Positions 8,031 through 16,909 are shown, counted from the first letter of the stretch. The stretch is DNA of 47,282 bases from a bacterium (GCA_030426085.1 JAUHYW010000077.1:1-47282), one strand, 5' to 3'. The notes: generated from the sequence alone by a model not told the origin. Program-made: numbers and translations.

Positions 8031-10651
8031 TGGACTTCAGACGCAATCAGACGGAGCGCGGGCCCGCAAGCGCGCCGTCGGGCACCGACGGCGACGACGG
8101 GGACGGGCTGCTCGATCTGTCGGTCCTGGTCTCGGTGCCGCCGGGGCGGGAGTCGGAGCAGCGGGGGCTGCTCGAGGCGATCGAGCCGATCAACGCGATG
8201 GCGAGCTGGCGCTATCTGACCCGGTTCCGGGCCCGGGGCAGCGCGGCGGTCACCGGTCAGATGGACGCGACGCTGCCGGTCGGCATGCTGGGGGGCGACG
8301 CCCGCGGCTTCGACGTGGTGCTGGGGCTGGTGCACGGTGATCCGCCGGTGGCCCTCGCCCGGTTGAGCCGGGCCGAGATCGAGCAGTGGCAGGCCCACGG
8401 GCCGTGGCTGGTGCTCATCGAGGAGCTGCACCCCGAGCCGGCGCGGGACGCGGCGACGATGCGCTATCGCAACGCGCTGCGCTCGCTCATCGACTGGGCG
8501 GCGACCCAGCCCCGGGTCATCGTCACCCACCGCATGCCGAGCGAGGATCTGGGCGCGGCGGCCCGGCACGTACTGGCCGATCTGGCCCGCCGGGTGTGGA
8601 TGGAGCGCAACCGGGTCGACCGGCTGGTGTGCCGTCAGTGCGGGTGGCAGATGCCGTTCGAGCGGTCGACCGGGCGCTGTCAGCGGGACGGATCGGTGAT
8701 GGTTCAGCCGGCGCTGCTCGAGCGGCGGCGGGTGCCGTCGTGGATCGGGGAGTTCCCGATCCACGGCGTGGTCGGGCGGGGCGCCTTCGGGCGGGTCTGG
8801 CTGTCGATGAGTGAGCACCGCGAGTGGGGGGCGCTCAAGACGCTGGTCGACGCGAGCGACGGCCACGCCATCGCCCGGCTGCACCGCGAGCTGGATCTGC
8901 TGTCGGCGATCGAGCACCCCCACATCGTGCGGGTGCTCGATCGGGCCGAGGTCGACGGCACGCCGGTGGGGTTGCTGGAGTATCTGCCGGGGCGCCCGCT
9001 GAAGTTCGTCGTCGACGCGCTGCCGCCGCGGCAGGTGCTCGATCTGATGGTCGATCTGCTGTCGGCCCTGGAGTCGATCCACCGCGGGGGCATCGTTCAC
9101 CGCGACCTGAAGCCGGGCAACATCATGCTGGTGGACGACCCCCGGCGGCCGGCCGATCCCCCGCGGCTGGTGCTGCTCGACTTCGGGCTGGGCAAGCATC
9201 AGGTGCACGCCCAGGAGGGGCTGACCAAGCACGGGATGGTGCTGGGCACGCCGAACTACATGGCGCCGGAGCAGTTCTTGCGGGCGTCGACGGTGGACGC
9301 CCGGGCCGACCTGTACGCGGTGGGCGCGATGCTCTACCTGGCGCTGACCCCCGACAAGCGGCTGCCGGTGCCTCCGCCCGAGCGGCTGGACGATCCGGTG
9401 GCGCTCGTCGACTTCATCACCCGGGTGCAGACGGCGGAGCCGACGCCCATCGGCCGGGGGGACATCCCGGCCGACGTCCAGGCGATCGTGATGCGGGCGC
9501 TGGCCCGGTCGCCGGACGATCGCTTCCCGTCGGCGGGCGATATGCGGCACGCGTTGTTGCAGGCGCTCGACCGGTGGGACGACGCCACCATCGATCAGGC
9601 CGATCGCTCGTGGACCCGGTGGTCCCCGTCGGCGGCGTACGTCGGCTATCACGCGCAGGGGCGCAGCTCGGCGATGTCGGACGTCACGGTGAGCAGCGAG
9701 AGCCTGCCGGTGACGCTGTCGTCCTCGCCCCACCTGCCGATCCAGGCCCGGCCGGGCTCGGCGCCGCGCCTGCCGCCGCCGCCGAGCGGCCCCGGGGCGG
9801 TGTCCGGGGCGTCGAGCCCGTCGGGCGCCGGGCGGGGCGGCTTCACCGCGGTGCTCGACGAGCCGTCGGTCCCGGGCGACGGCGCAGCGCCAGGGCCGTC
9901 GTCGGGGCCGCGCCCGGCGCCGGCCCGCCGGACCGCGGTGGACGACCGGACGCGCCTGTCGCCCCCCGTGCCGGCGTCCGGCGGGCGGCGGGCGGTCGTG
10001 ATCGCCGCGGCGGTCGCGCTGGTGGCGGCGGTCGCCGCGGCGGTGGTGTGGGTCGGCTGGCCCCGGCCGCTGCACGCCGTCGTCGCGGTGCACGCGGCGG
10101 ACGGCTCGGCGCTGGCCGGGGTGCAGGTCACGGTGGGCGGCGGCGCGTCGGCGACCACCGACGACCGCGGGCAGGTCCGCCTCGGCCTGGGCCCGCGGGG
10201 CGACGGGCCGTGGACGGTCACGGTCACCCCGCCCGACGGTCTGGCCGCCCGGGACGCGGCGACCCGGCAGCTCGCCGCCGACGCCGCCGACGAGGCCCGC
10301 GAGATCCGGCTGGCGTTCGAGCTCTTCAACCCCTACGCCGTGCTCAACCCCGGCGGCTCGCTGATCCCGGTCGAGCTGGGGGACGGCTTCCTCGTCACCC
10401 AGCGAGAGGTCACCGTCGGCGCGCTGCTGCCCGCGGGGCGGGCGGGGCTGCTCGTGCTGCCGGCGGGCACCGAGCTGCACGGGTGTCAGGGCGAGCCGTT
10501 CGTCGGCGGGGGCACGACGCCCGACCGCAGGCGGATCGAGCGGGCTCTCGAGCGCTGCATCGAGCGCCACACCCGGTCGCGGGTCGAGCTGCGCCTGCGC
10601 CGCCCGGGGGACGGCGAGCCGGTGACCGAGGTCTTCACGGTCGCGGGCTGA
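8030..10651 (+). CDS. Membrane Ser/Thr protein kinase with extracytoplasmic C-terminal region
   Basis: This 873-residue protein starts at the ATG that overlaps the upstream stop. Residues 1-200 form an N-terminal region I do not recognise, followed by a degenerate zinc-ribbon-like stretch (CRQCGW...CQRDG). The Hanks-type kinase domain spans about 240-510: glycine loop GRGAFG at 249, the lysine in ALK, HRDLKPGN at 357-364, DFG at 384 and APE at 412, all intact, so it should be active. A Pro/Ser-rich juxtamembrane linker leads to one transmembrane helix at about 654-676. The remaining 200 residues are outside the cytoplasm: an Ig-like carboxypeptidase-regulatory-type fold and then a segment resembling a degenerate PDZ domain. 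Position between envelope genes suggests it senses the state of the encoded outer-membrane assembly; that is inference. Confidence 0.9.
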   Translation: MDFRRNQTERGPASAPSGTDGDDGDGLLDLSVLVSVPPGRESEQRGLLEAIEPINAMASWRYLTRFRARGSAAVTGQMDATLPVGMLGGDARGFDVVLGLVHGDPPVALARLSRAEIEQWQAHGPWLVLIEELHPEPARDAATMRYRNALRSLIDWAATQPRVIVTHRMPSEDLGAAARHVLADLARRVWMERNRVDRLVCRQCGWQMPFERSTGRCQRDGSVMVQPALLERRRVPSWIGEFPIHGVVGRGAFGRVWLSMSEHREWGALKTLVDASDGHAIARLHRELDLLSAIEHPHIVRVLDRAEVDGTPVGLLEYLPGRPLKFVVDALPPRQVLDLMVDLLSALESIHRGGIVHRDLKPGNIMLVDDPRRPADPPRLVLLDFGLGKHQVHAQEGLTKHGMVLGTPNYMAPEQFLRASTVDARADLYAVGAMLYLALTPDKRLPVPPPERLDDPVALVDFITRVQTAEPTPIGRGDIPADVQAIVMRALARSPDDRFPSAGDMRHALLQALDRWDDATIDQADRSWTRWSPSAAYVGYHAQGRSSAMSDVTVSSESLPVTLSSSPHLPIQARPGSAPRLPPPPSGPGAVSGASSPSGAGRGGFTAVLDEPSVPGDGAAPGPSSGPRPAPARRTAVDDRTRLSPPVPASGGRRAVVIAAAVALVAAVAAAVVWVGWPRPLHAVVAVHAADGSALAGVQVTVGGGASATTDDRGQVRLGLGPRGDGPWTVTVTPPDGLAARDAATRQLAADAADEAREIRLAFELFNPYAVLNPGGSLIPVELGDGFLVTQREVTVGALLPAGRAGLLVLPAGTELHGCQGEPFVGGGTTPDRRRIERALERCIERHTRSRVELRLRRPGDGEPVTEVFTVAG

Positions 10652-10734
10652 CAGCCGCTCGATACGCTCCGAGACACGGCCGGGTGCGACCTGCGGCACC
10701 CGAAGCGCCATCATGATCGTGCGGGCGCGTCAGG

Positions 10735-10748
10735 GTCGGCGCGCCGAC
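10735..10748. promoter_or_regulatory. Perfect 14-bp palindrome abutting a ribosome binding site
   Basis: The sequence GTCGGCGCGCCGAC is its own reverse complement and ends right next to the AGGA (10749-10752) that serves the ATG at 10758. In RNA it can fold as a 5-bp stem with a four-base loop beside the Shine-Dalgarno; in DNA it could be an operator. It sits in the only sizeable gap (106 bp) of the operon. Confidence 0.4.
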
Positions 10749-10757
10749 AGGACACGC

Positions 10758-12314
10758 ATGATGCGCACGCTCTGCTGCATGGTGGTCGCCCTCGCCGCGG
10801 CCCCGCTCGCCTCGGCCGCGCCGGGCGGGCAGCCCCTCACCGACTTCGAAGCCGGGCCGGTCCCCGATCAGCTCGAGCTGGACGTGACCCCCATCCCGGT
10901 GGGCCTGGGCGCGCTGTTCGTGCCCAGCCTGACCGACGGCGCGCTGGAGCCGCCGGTGACCGTCATGCAGGGCGAGCAGCGGGTCGCCTGGGGCGACACC
11001 GGGCGGCGCATCGTGCTGCCCCCGGGCGAGTATCGGGTGCTGGTGGGTCACGGCGATCTGCGCGAGCGGGCGGCGAGCACGGTGACAGTGCGCGAGGGGC
11101 AGACGGCGGCGGTGCCGGTGACCTGGGGCGCGCTGCGGGTGACCGCGGTGGGCGCGAACCGGGAGCCGGTGGACGTGGACTACGCGCTGCGGGCGGTGGG
11201 CCGGGACGTGGTGCTCGGCGAGGGCGAGACGGCGACGAAGGCCGGGTACGCCGAGACCCGGACGTGGCTGCTGCCGGCCGGCCCGGTCGAGCTGAGCCTG
11301 GACGGGGACGACGGGCCCGATCGCGTCGCGGTGGCCCTGTTCGTCGCTCCGGGGCAGATCGTGCGCCACCGGCTGGTGATGCGCGGCGAGCAGCTCGTGC
11401 GCACCGAGTTCGCGACCCACGCCCCGGTGGTCGAAGAGCGGCTGTGGCGCCTGCGCTGGATCGTGGGCGGGGACGCGAGCTGGACCCACGCCGAGGGGCG
11501 GCTGGGCGGGTTCAACGGCGATTTTCTGCGGGCGGGGGTCTTCACCCGGGCCCAGGTGGGCATCGACCGGGGGGCGCACCTGGCGCTGGTGGACATCGAC
11601 TTCGACCAGTCGTGGCTGGCGCTGACCGAGGGGCCCGACGCCGATCTCGACGTGCGCAAGTTCGACGACGAGCTGCGGCTCGAGGCGCTGTACAACTACC
11701 GCCCGGGGCGGCTCTTCGGGCCCTACGTGCGGGGCAGCCTGCGCACGGCGCTGTTCGAGACGACCCACCGGGCCAGCGAGGGGGCCGACTTCACCGTGGT
11801 CGCCACCGACGGGTCGGAGTCGGGCGGCACCCTGGCCCCGGGCGACGAGCTGACGCTGTTCGAGTCGTTCGAGCCGCTCGACCTGCGGGCGGCGGCCGGG
11901 GGCGCGGTGACGGTGGTCGACAACGACACGGTGACCCTGACCGCGCGGGGCGGGGCGGCGGTCCGGCGGGCGCGCTACGGCGGGGGCCTGTTCCTGGCCG
12001 ACCAGACCCCCGACCGGCTGACCTTCGTGCGGCTGGCGGACGACGACTCGTGGGGGCTCGAGGCCCACGCCGAGCTGACGGTGCGGGCCGCCCGCAGCGT
12101 CTCGCTGGGCGTCGAGGGCATGGCCTACCTGCCGTGGGATCTGATCGACGAGATCGACCACCCGCTGCTGCGGCTCGACGGGCGGCTGGCGTTCAAGGTC
12201 ACCAGCTTCCTGTCGGTGTCGTGCGACGTGCGGCTGCGCCGGGAGGCGTACGAGATCGAAGACGTGCAGCTCTCGACCTACCTCTCGGCCCGGGTGCAGC
12301 ATGCGTTGTTCTGA
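10758..12314 (+). CDS. Secreted outer-membrane beta-barrel-like protein
   Basis: I start this 518-residue protein at the ATG at 10758 because AGGA lies six bases upstream and the next 20 residues form a clean signal peptide ending LASA; an upstream in-frame ATG at 10713 would bury it behind 15 charged residues. Residues about 30-230 look like small beta domains (one stretch on values fixed by a Pro-Gly-Glu-Tyr turn recalls PEGA-type folds). From about 235 the sequence alternates polar and hydrophobic residues as in a transmembrane barrel, and it ends in Phe, typical of barrels inserted by the BAM complex. No family name can be given. It overlaps the next gene by 14 bp. Confidence 0.8.
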   Translation: MMRTLCCMVVALAAAPLASAAPGGQPLTDFEAGPVPDQLELDVTPIPVGLGALFVPSLTDGALEPPVTVMQGEQRVAWGDTGRRIVLPPGEYRVLVGHGDLRERAASTVTVREGQTAAVPVTWGALRVTAVGANREPVDVDYALRAVGRDVVLGEGETATKAGYAETRTWLLPAGPVELSLDGDDGPDRVAVALFVAPGQIVRHRLVMRGEQLVRTEFATHAPVVEERLWRLRWIVGGDASWTHAEGRLGGFNGDFLRAGVFTRAQVGIDRGAHLALVDIDFDQSWLALTEGPDADLDVRKFDDELRLEALYNYRPGRLFGPYVRGSLRTALFETTHRASEGADFTVVATDGSESGGTLAPGDELTLFESFEPLDLRAAAGGAVTVVDNDTVTLTARGGAAVRRARYGGGLFLADQTPDRLTFVRLADDDSWGLEAHAELTVRAARSVSLGVEGMAYLPWDLIDEIDHPLLRLDGRLAFKVTSFLSVSCDVRLRREAYEIEDVQLSTYLSARVQHALF

Positions 12315-12780
12315 GCGGGTGATCGTGCTCGGCGCGCTGCTCGGCGCGCTGCTGCTCGCCGCCTGCGGCGGGGCGCCCCGCGATCCGGAGCGCACGCTGG
12401 GCGACGTGATCCACGACCGGCGGCTGGCGCTGGCCGAGCTGCGGGGGCACCCGCTCGCCGAGCGGCAGGTGCCGGCCTTCGAGCGGGCCGATCAGTGGCT
12501 GAGCCGGGTCGAGGCGATGCGGGCCGACCCCGACGTCGACCCCGAGCGGCTGACGCTGGTGCTGACGGTGCTCGAGGGGCAGCTCGTGCGCATCAAGGCC
12601 ACCTTCGCCCGGCTGGACGCCGAGGCGGCGCTCGAGGCCCGCCAGATCCGCTACGCCGAGCAGGTGGCCCGCATCGAGGCCGCCCGCCGGGAGAACGCGG
12701 CGCTGCGGGGGGATGTGCTGGTCGAGCCGCTGCCGATGACCCGCCCCGAGCGGCGGGCCCCGGCGGGAGGTGGCCGATGA
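12301..12780 (+). CDS. Small coiled-coil lipoprotein
   Basis: This 159-residue protein has a lipoprotein signal peptide with the lipobox LAAC (Cys22). The mature part is almost wholly helical and charged, with heptad-like spacing between residues 35 and 140, so a coiled coil is likely. It shares the last 14 bp of the preceding barrel gene and its stop overlaps the next start (ATGA), so all three are probably translated together. I know no function; as a periplasmic helical lipoprotein it could be a spacer or adaptor for the neighbouring OmpA lipoprotein. Confidence 0.75.
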   Translation: MRCSERVIVLGALLGALLLAACGGAPRDPERTLGDVIHDRRLALAELRGHPLAERQVPAFERADQWLSRVEAMRADPDVDPERLTLVLTVLEGQLVRIKATFARLDAEAALEARQIRYAEQVARIEAARRENAALRGDVLVEPLPMTRPERRAPAGGGR

Positions 12781-15677
12781 GGGCGCTGGCGATGCTGATG
12801 GCGCTGGCCGCGTCCGGGCTGTGGGCCTGCGGCGGCGTGCCGACGCCGACGGTGATCGAGCAGGCCGCCGCGAAGCTCGACAGCCGGGAGGCGACCCACC
12901 TGACCACCGCCCGCCCCAAGCTGATGCGCGAGGCCCGGGAGCACCTGCGCCGGGCCCGGCGGGCGGTGCTCGAAGAGGACGCCGACGCCGCCGAGCTGTA
13001 CGGGCATCTGGCGCTGCAACGCTACGAGACCGCCGCCGGGTTCACCGGCCGCGATCTGGTCTCCGCCCGGCTGGGCGCGATGGACACCGCGCTGGCCCGC
13101 GTCACCGAGAAGGCCGACGCGCTGGCCGCCGAGCGGGCGGCGCTGCTGAAGGTGAAGGCCGCCGAGGACCGGCTGGCGGCGCTGGATCGGGCCGACGTCG
13201 AGGAGACCGCCGAGCGGCGGCGCAGCCGGCTGCGGCTGGTCGAAGCCCGGCGACGGCAGGCGGCGGCGGTGGCGGCGGGCGCGGCGCAGGGGGCGCCGGG
13301 GCCGTTCGGCGCGGGGCAGGCGCTGCTGGAGTCGGGGCTCGAGGCGCTGGAGGGCGACCTGTTCGTCGAGGCCCGTGAGGCGGCGGCCGGCGCGATGGCC
13401 CGGTTCGACGAGGCCATCGCCCGGTCCCGGGACGCCGCGGCGGCCGAGGCCGAGGCGCAGGCCGAAGCCACCACCGTCGGCGCGGCGGCCCGGGACGCGG
13501 TCGACCGGGCCGACCTGGCCCGGGTGGCGGCGATCGGCCGGGGTCTGGATCGCAGCGACCGGGCCCGATTCGAACAGGGGGCCGCGCTGGTGGAGCTGGC
13601 CCGGCGGCAGCTCGCCGACGGGCGCCACGCCGACGCCACGCTGCGGGCCGAAGCGGCGATCACGACGCTGGCCGCGAAGCCCGACGAGGGGACGCCTGCG
13701 CCGGTCGCGGCCGGCGGCGAGACCTCGGCCGCCGAGGCGGCGATCGTCGAGGCCCGCACCCGACGGGCGACGGCGCTGGGCGAGGGCCGCGACCGGCGGT
13801 GCCCCGACGTCTTCCGGGGGGTCGACGCGCTGATCGAGCTGGCGGTGGACCGTCAGAAGGCGGGCGCCTCGGCCGAGGCGCTGACCGCGGCGACCCGGGC
13901 CCAGGAGCGCCTGTCGACGTGTGACGCGGCGCCGCCGGCGACCGCCGAGGCGTTGCAGGCGGTCGATCCGGGCGGGCGACTGGCCGCCGAGCAGGCGATG
14001 AGCGAGGCCCAGGTGGCGCTGGCGAAGGCCCGAGCGTCGCGGGTGGCGGCGGCGCAGATCGAGGCGGGCGCGGGGCTGATCACCGACGCCCGCGGATGGT
14101 ACGCGGCGGGCGCCTGGGGCCGGGCGACGGCGCTGGCCGAGCAGGCCCGGGGCATGCTGACCGGGGCCCTGCCCGCGGCCGGCGCGCCCGACCCGGCGCT
14201 GGCCGAAGCCCGGGCCGCGCTCCAGCGCAGCCGGGCCCTGGGCCAGCGCCACAGCGACCGGTCGGGCGACCCGCTGTACGCCGCGGCGAAGAGCATGGAG
14301 GCCGAGGCCGAGCGCCTGCTGACGGCCGGCCGGGGCGACGAGGCGCTGCGGGTGGCGAATCAGGCGGCGACGACGTGGCAGTCGATCCCGCCCCGGGGGC
14401 CGAAGGACGGGCCGAGCGTCGCCCCGGCGCTGGCCGGCGCGGCGGCGGGCGCGGCGCTGGCCGGGGCGATCGCCGGGGGCGAGGCGCAGGGCGACGACTG
14501 GCGCCCGGCGTACCGCGAGATCCTGGGCACGCTGGCCCTGCGCGACCGGGCCGACGGCATGGCGACGAGCGCCGACGCCCGGGGGCAGGTGGATCGGGGC
14601 AACCGCAACCTCGCCGAGGCCCGCCGGGCTTACCAGGGTCGGGATTATGGCGAGGCCCGCCGGGCGGCGGCGCTGGCGGCGGCCGACTTCCGGGCGGCGA
14701 TGAGCGGGGTGCCCCTGCCCGACGCGCCGCCGACGCCGCCCCCGACGACGGCGGCCGCGCCGGACGATCCGCCGAGCCCGACGCCCGCAGAGCCCGCCGA
14801 GCCCGCCGAGCCGATCGACCGGGCGGCCGAGATGAAGGCGGTCGCCGACGCGGCCGCCCGGGAGGCGCTGGAGAATGCCGCCGCCGAGCGGGCCGCCGCC
14901 GAGCGGGCCGCCCGGCAGGCCGCCGACGCCGAGGCGGCCGAGCGGCGGGTGCAGGCGGCCCGCGACGCCGAGGCCGCCGCCGAGGCCGCGCTGGCCGCCG
15001 CCGAGGCCCGCCGGGCCCGCGAGTCCGAAGAGCGCGCGGCGGCCGACGCCCGGCTGGCCGAGGCCCGGAGCTGGGTGGACGGCGCCCGCAGCCGGCAGAT
15101 CGAGTGCCTCGAGAGCGGCTGCCCCGGCCGCGATCCGGTCGGGTGGGCCCGGGCCGAGGAGGCGCTGCAAGCGGCGGTCGACGCCCTCGATCGGGGCGCG
15201 ACCGACACCGCCGTCTCGTCCGCCGAGCGGGCCATCACGCTGATGGACGCCGCCGCCGCAGCTCCGAGGCCGTTCACCGTGCCCGCCGATCAGGGCGAGG
15301 TGACCCGGGACGGCGACCGCCTGCGCCTGCGCACCCGGCTGCGCTTCGAGATGAGCCGCGACAGCCTGCGCCCCGGGGCCGGCCCGGCGCTGGACGCTCT
15401 GGCCCGGGTGATCGCCGAGAACCGGGCGGCCATCGAGCGGGTGCGGCTGGTGGGCTTCACCGACGATCGGGGCCGGGCCGAGAGCAACCGCGCGCTGTCG
15501 GCCCGGCGGGCCGAGACCGTGCGCCGGGCCCTGATCGAGCGGGGCGTGGCCCCCGAGCTGTTGCTGGCCGAGGGGCGGGGCGAGGCCGAGCCGGCGTTCT
15601 CCAACGACACCGCCGAGGGCCGGCGCAAGAACCGCCGGGTCGAGATCCGGCTCGAGCTGCGGGAGGACGCGCGATGA
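12777..15677 (+). CDS. Large lipoprotein with DUF4398-like region and C-terminal OmpA domain
   Basis: The 966-residue protein begins at the ATG that overlaps the previous stop and has a lipobox LWAC (Cys18). Residues about 20-110 look like DUF4398 (paired helices with regularly spaced Ala, Leu and Arg). The middle is long Ala/Glu/Arg helix, strongest at about 683-765, expected to form coiled coils. The C-terminus (about 845-962) is a textbook OmpA-like peptidoglycan-binding domain: GFTDD at 893-897, LSARRAE and NRRVEIRLE. It should be anchored in a membrane by lipid and hold the cell wall non-covalently. It may supply the OmpA function absent from the giant TSP3/barrel protein. The stop overlaps the next start (ATGA). 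Confidence 0.88.
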   Translation: MRALAMLMALAASGLWACGGVPTPTVIEQAAAKLDSREATHLTTARPKLMREAREHLRRARRAVLEEDADAAELYGHLALQRYETAAGFTGRDLVSARLGAMDTALARVTEKADALAAERAALLKVKAAEDRLAALDRADVEETAERRRSRLRLVEARRRQAAAVAAGAAQGAPGPFGAGQALLESGLEALEGDLFVEAREAAAGAMARFDEAIARSRDAAAAEAEAQAEATTVGAAARDAVDRADLARVAAIGRGLDRSDRARFEQGAALVELARRQLADGRHADATLRAEAAITTLAAKPDEGTPAPVAAGGETSAAEAAIVEARTRRATALGEGRDRRCPDVFRGVDALIELAVDRQKAGASAEALTAATRAQERLSTCDAAPPATAEALQAVDPGGRLAAEQAMSEAQVALAKARASRVAAAQIEAGAGLITDARGWYAAGAWGRATALAEQARGMLTGALPAAGAPDPALAEARAALQRSRALGQRHSDRSGDPLYAAAKSMEAEAERLLTAGRGDEALRVANQAATTWQSIPPRGPKDGPSVAPALAGAAAGAALAGAIAGGEAQGDDWRPAYREILGTLALRDRADGMATSADARGQVDRGNRNLAEARRAYQGRDYGEARRAAALAAADFRAAMSGVPLPDAPPTPPPTTAAAPDDPPSPTPAEPAEPAEPIDRAAEMKAVADAAAREALENAAAERAAAERAARQAADAEAAERRVQAARDAEAAAEAALAAAEARRARESEERAAADARLAEARSWVDGARSRQIECLESGCPGRDPVGWARAEEALQAAVDALDRGATDTAVSSAERAITLMDAAAAAPRPFTVPADQGEVTRDGDRLRLRTRLRFEMSRDSLRPGAGPALDALARVIAENRAAIERVRLVGFTDDRGRAESNRALSARRAETVRRALIERGVAPELLLAEGRGEAEPAFSNDTAEGRRKNRRVEIRLELREDAR

Positions 15678-16381
15678 GGGCGCTCGCGTTGGGACTGCTC
15701 GTGGCGCTGGCGCTGCCGGCCGCCCCCGCGGCGGCGCAGCCCGATCCGTTCGAAGACTACGACGCCGGCCGCCGGGGCGCCCCGGGCGACGCGCCGCCGG
15801 TCGGGGGCGACGCCCGGGTCCTGGCCGGGTCGGGCAGCCTCGTCGTGGGGCTGGCGACCGTCTTCGGCTTCACCCGCAGCGCCGGCGAGGGGCTCGACGG
15901 CGGCGAGCGGGTCGATACGACCTTCTTCACCCGCATCTCGCCCAGCGTGGGCCTGATGATCATCGACGGCTTGGAGGTGGCCTTCGCCCCCGGGCTGGCC
16001 TGGCGCCGGGTCGAGCGGGGCGAGGCCGAGACGACGACCGAGCGGGCCCTGCTGCTGCGGGGGGCGGCGCGCTATCAGGGCGCGCTCGACAGCCGCATCC
16101 TGGGGGTCGTCGGGGTCGAGCTGGGGGGCTACGTCGGCGGCAGCGAGCGGCCGCTGACGACCGACGACGGGCGGGCGGTCGACGAGGCCACCGACACCGC
16201 GGGCTTCTCCGTCGCCGTCGAGTTGGGCCTGGGCTTCGTGCTCGACCCCCGCACGGTGCTCGACGCCGGCCTGACCCTCGACTGGCTCAGCGGCAGCGAA
16301 GACATCGCCAGCGAGGGCGCGTCGTTGGGCTCGTCGCTGCTGCACACCGGGCTGCGGCTGGGGCTGCGCTTCTTCTTCTGA
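15674..16381 (+). CDS. Outer-membrane beta-barrel protein
   Basis: This 235-residue protein has a signal peptide (residues 1-21, cleavage after PAAA), an Asp/Gly-rich linker and then alternating hydrophobic/polar strands with Gly-rich turns, ending FFF. This is the pattern of a small outer-membrane barrel of 8-10 strands. Translation is coupled to the OmpA lipoprotein by a 4-bp ATGA overlap, and it is the last gene of the apparent operon: six bases beyond its stop a convergent gene ends. No substrate or family can be assigned. Confidence 0.8.
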   Translation: MRALALGLLVALALPAAPAAAQPDPFEDYDAGRRGAPGDAPPVGGDARVLAGSGSLVVGLATVFGFTRSAGEGLDGGERVDTTFFTRISPSVGLMIIDGLEVAFAPGLAWRRVERGEAETTTERALLLRGAARYQGALDSRILGVVGVELGGYVGGSERPLTTDDGRAVDEATDTAGFSVAVELGLGFVLDPRTVLDAGLTLDWLSGSEDIASEGASLGSSLLHTGLRLGLRFFF

Positions 16382-16387
16382 GCGCGG

Positions 16388-16855
16388 TCAGATGAAGTAC
16401 ATGTAGCCCGGCGCGCCCTTGCTCAGCCCGGCCTCCTCGGCCCGGCGCACGAGGTCGGCGAGGGTGTACTCCTCGTAGAGCGCCTTGATGCGGGACGAGA
16501 CCTCGCCCCAGATCACCGCCGGGATGCAGCGGGTGTTCTTGGGGCAGGCCCCGTGCAGCGGCTCGCCGTCGTCGTTCTGGCAGAAGCTGACCTCGATGGG
16601 GCCGTCGGTGGCCCGCATGATGTCGCCCAGCGTGATCTCGGACGGGTCGCCCCGCAGGAAGTAGCCCCCGTTGCGCCCCCGCTTGCCGTCGACGAGCTCG
16701 GCCCGCTTGAGGTCCTGGAAGATCTGCTCGAGGAACCGGGCCGGGATGTCCTGCCGCTCGGCGATCTGGCGCACCTGGGTCGGCTCGCCGTCGGCGTGGA
16801 ACGCGATGTCGAACATCGCCAGGGTCGCGTAGCGGCAGCGGGTGGAGAGCTTCAT
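16388..16855 (-). CDS. Rrf2-family transcriptional regulator, probable Fe-S sensor
   Basis: A 155-residue protein starting MKLSTRCRYA, the usual Rrf2 start; the upstream in-frame codons are ignored for that reason. The N-terminal winged helix carries the recognition region (IPARFLEQIFQDLKRAELV) and the wing GKRGRNGGY. Three cysteines at 92, 104 and 110 occupy the place where IscR, RirA and NsrR bind an iron-sulfur cluster, but the spacing is C-X11-C-X5-C rather than IscR's C-X5-C-X5-C. His100 lies between the first two. It is therefore probably a redox, iron, NO or cysteine-status sensor; which one cannot be read. No isc or suf genes are nearby. It lacks a Shine-Dalgarno and may be leaderless. 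Confidence 0.9.
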   Translation of the reverse strand: MKLSTRCRYATLAMFDIAFHADGEPTQVRQIAERQDIPARFLEQIFQDLKRAELVDGKRGRNGGYFLRGDPSEITLGDIMRATDGPIEVSFCQNDDGEPLHGACPKNTRCIPAVIWGEVSSRIKALYEEYTLADLVRRAEEAGLSKGAPGYMYFI

Positions 16856-16861
16856 GGCGTC

Positions 16862-16891
16862 ACTATGGGGCCGCGCCGGGCCCCCGGGCAA
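16862..16891 (-). promoter_or_regulatory. Candidate promoter giving a leaderless Rrf2 transcript
   Basis: Reading the minus strand, TTGCCC (16886-16891) is followed after 18 bp by CATAGT (16862-16867). Six bases separate this hexamer from the ATG, so transcription would begin at or beside the start codon. There is no recognisable ribosome binding site. Confidence 0.35.
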
Positions 16892-16909
16892 GCGGCGTTC
16901 GTGCGGGGC

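Noticed and set aside
12651-15170. An 839-codon minus-strand frame opposite the OmpA lipoprotein
   Set aside because: It is the complement of an Ala/Glu/Arg coiled coil; no start signal or domain.
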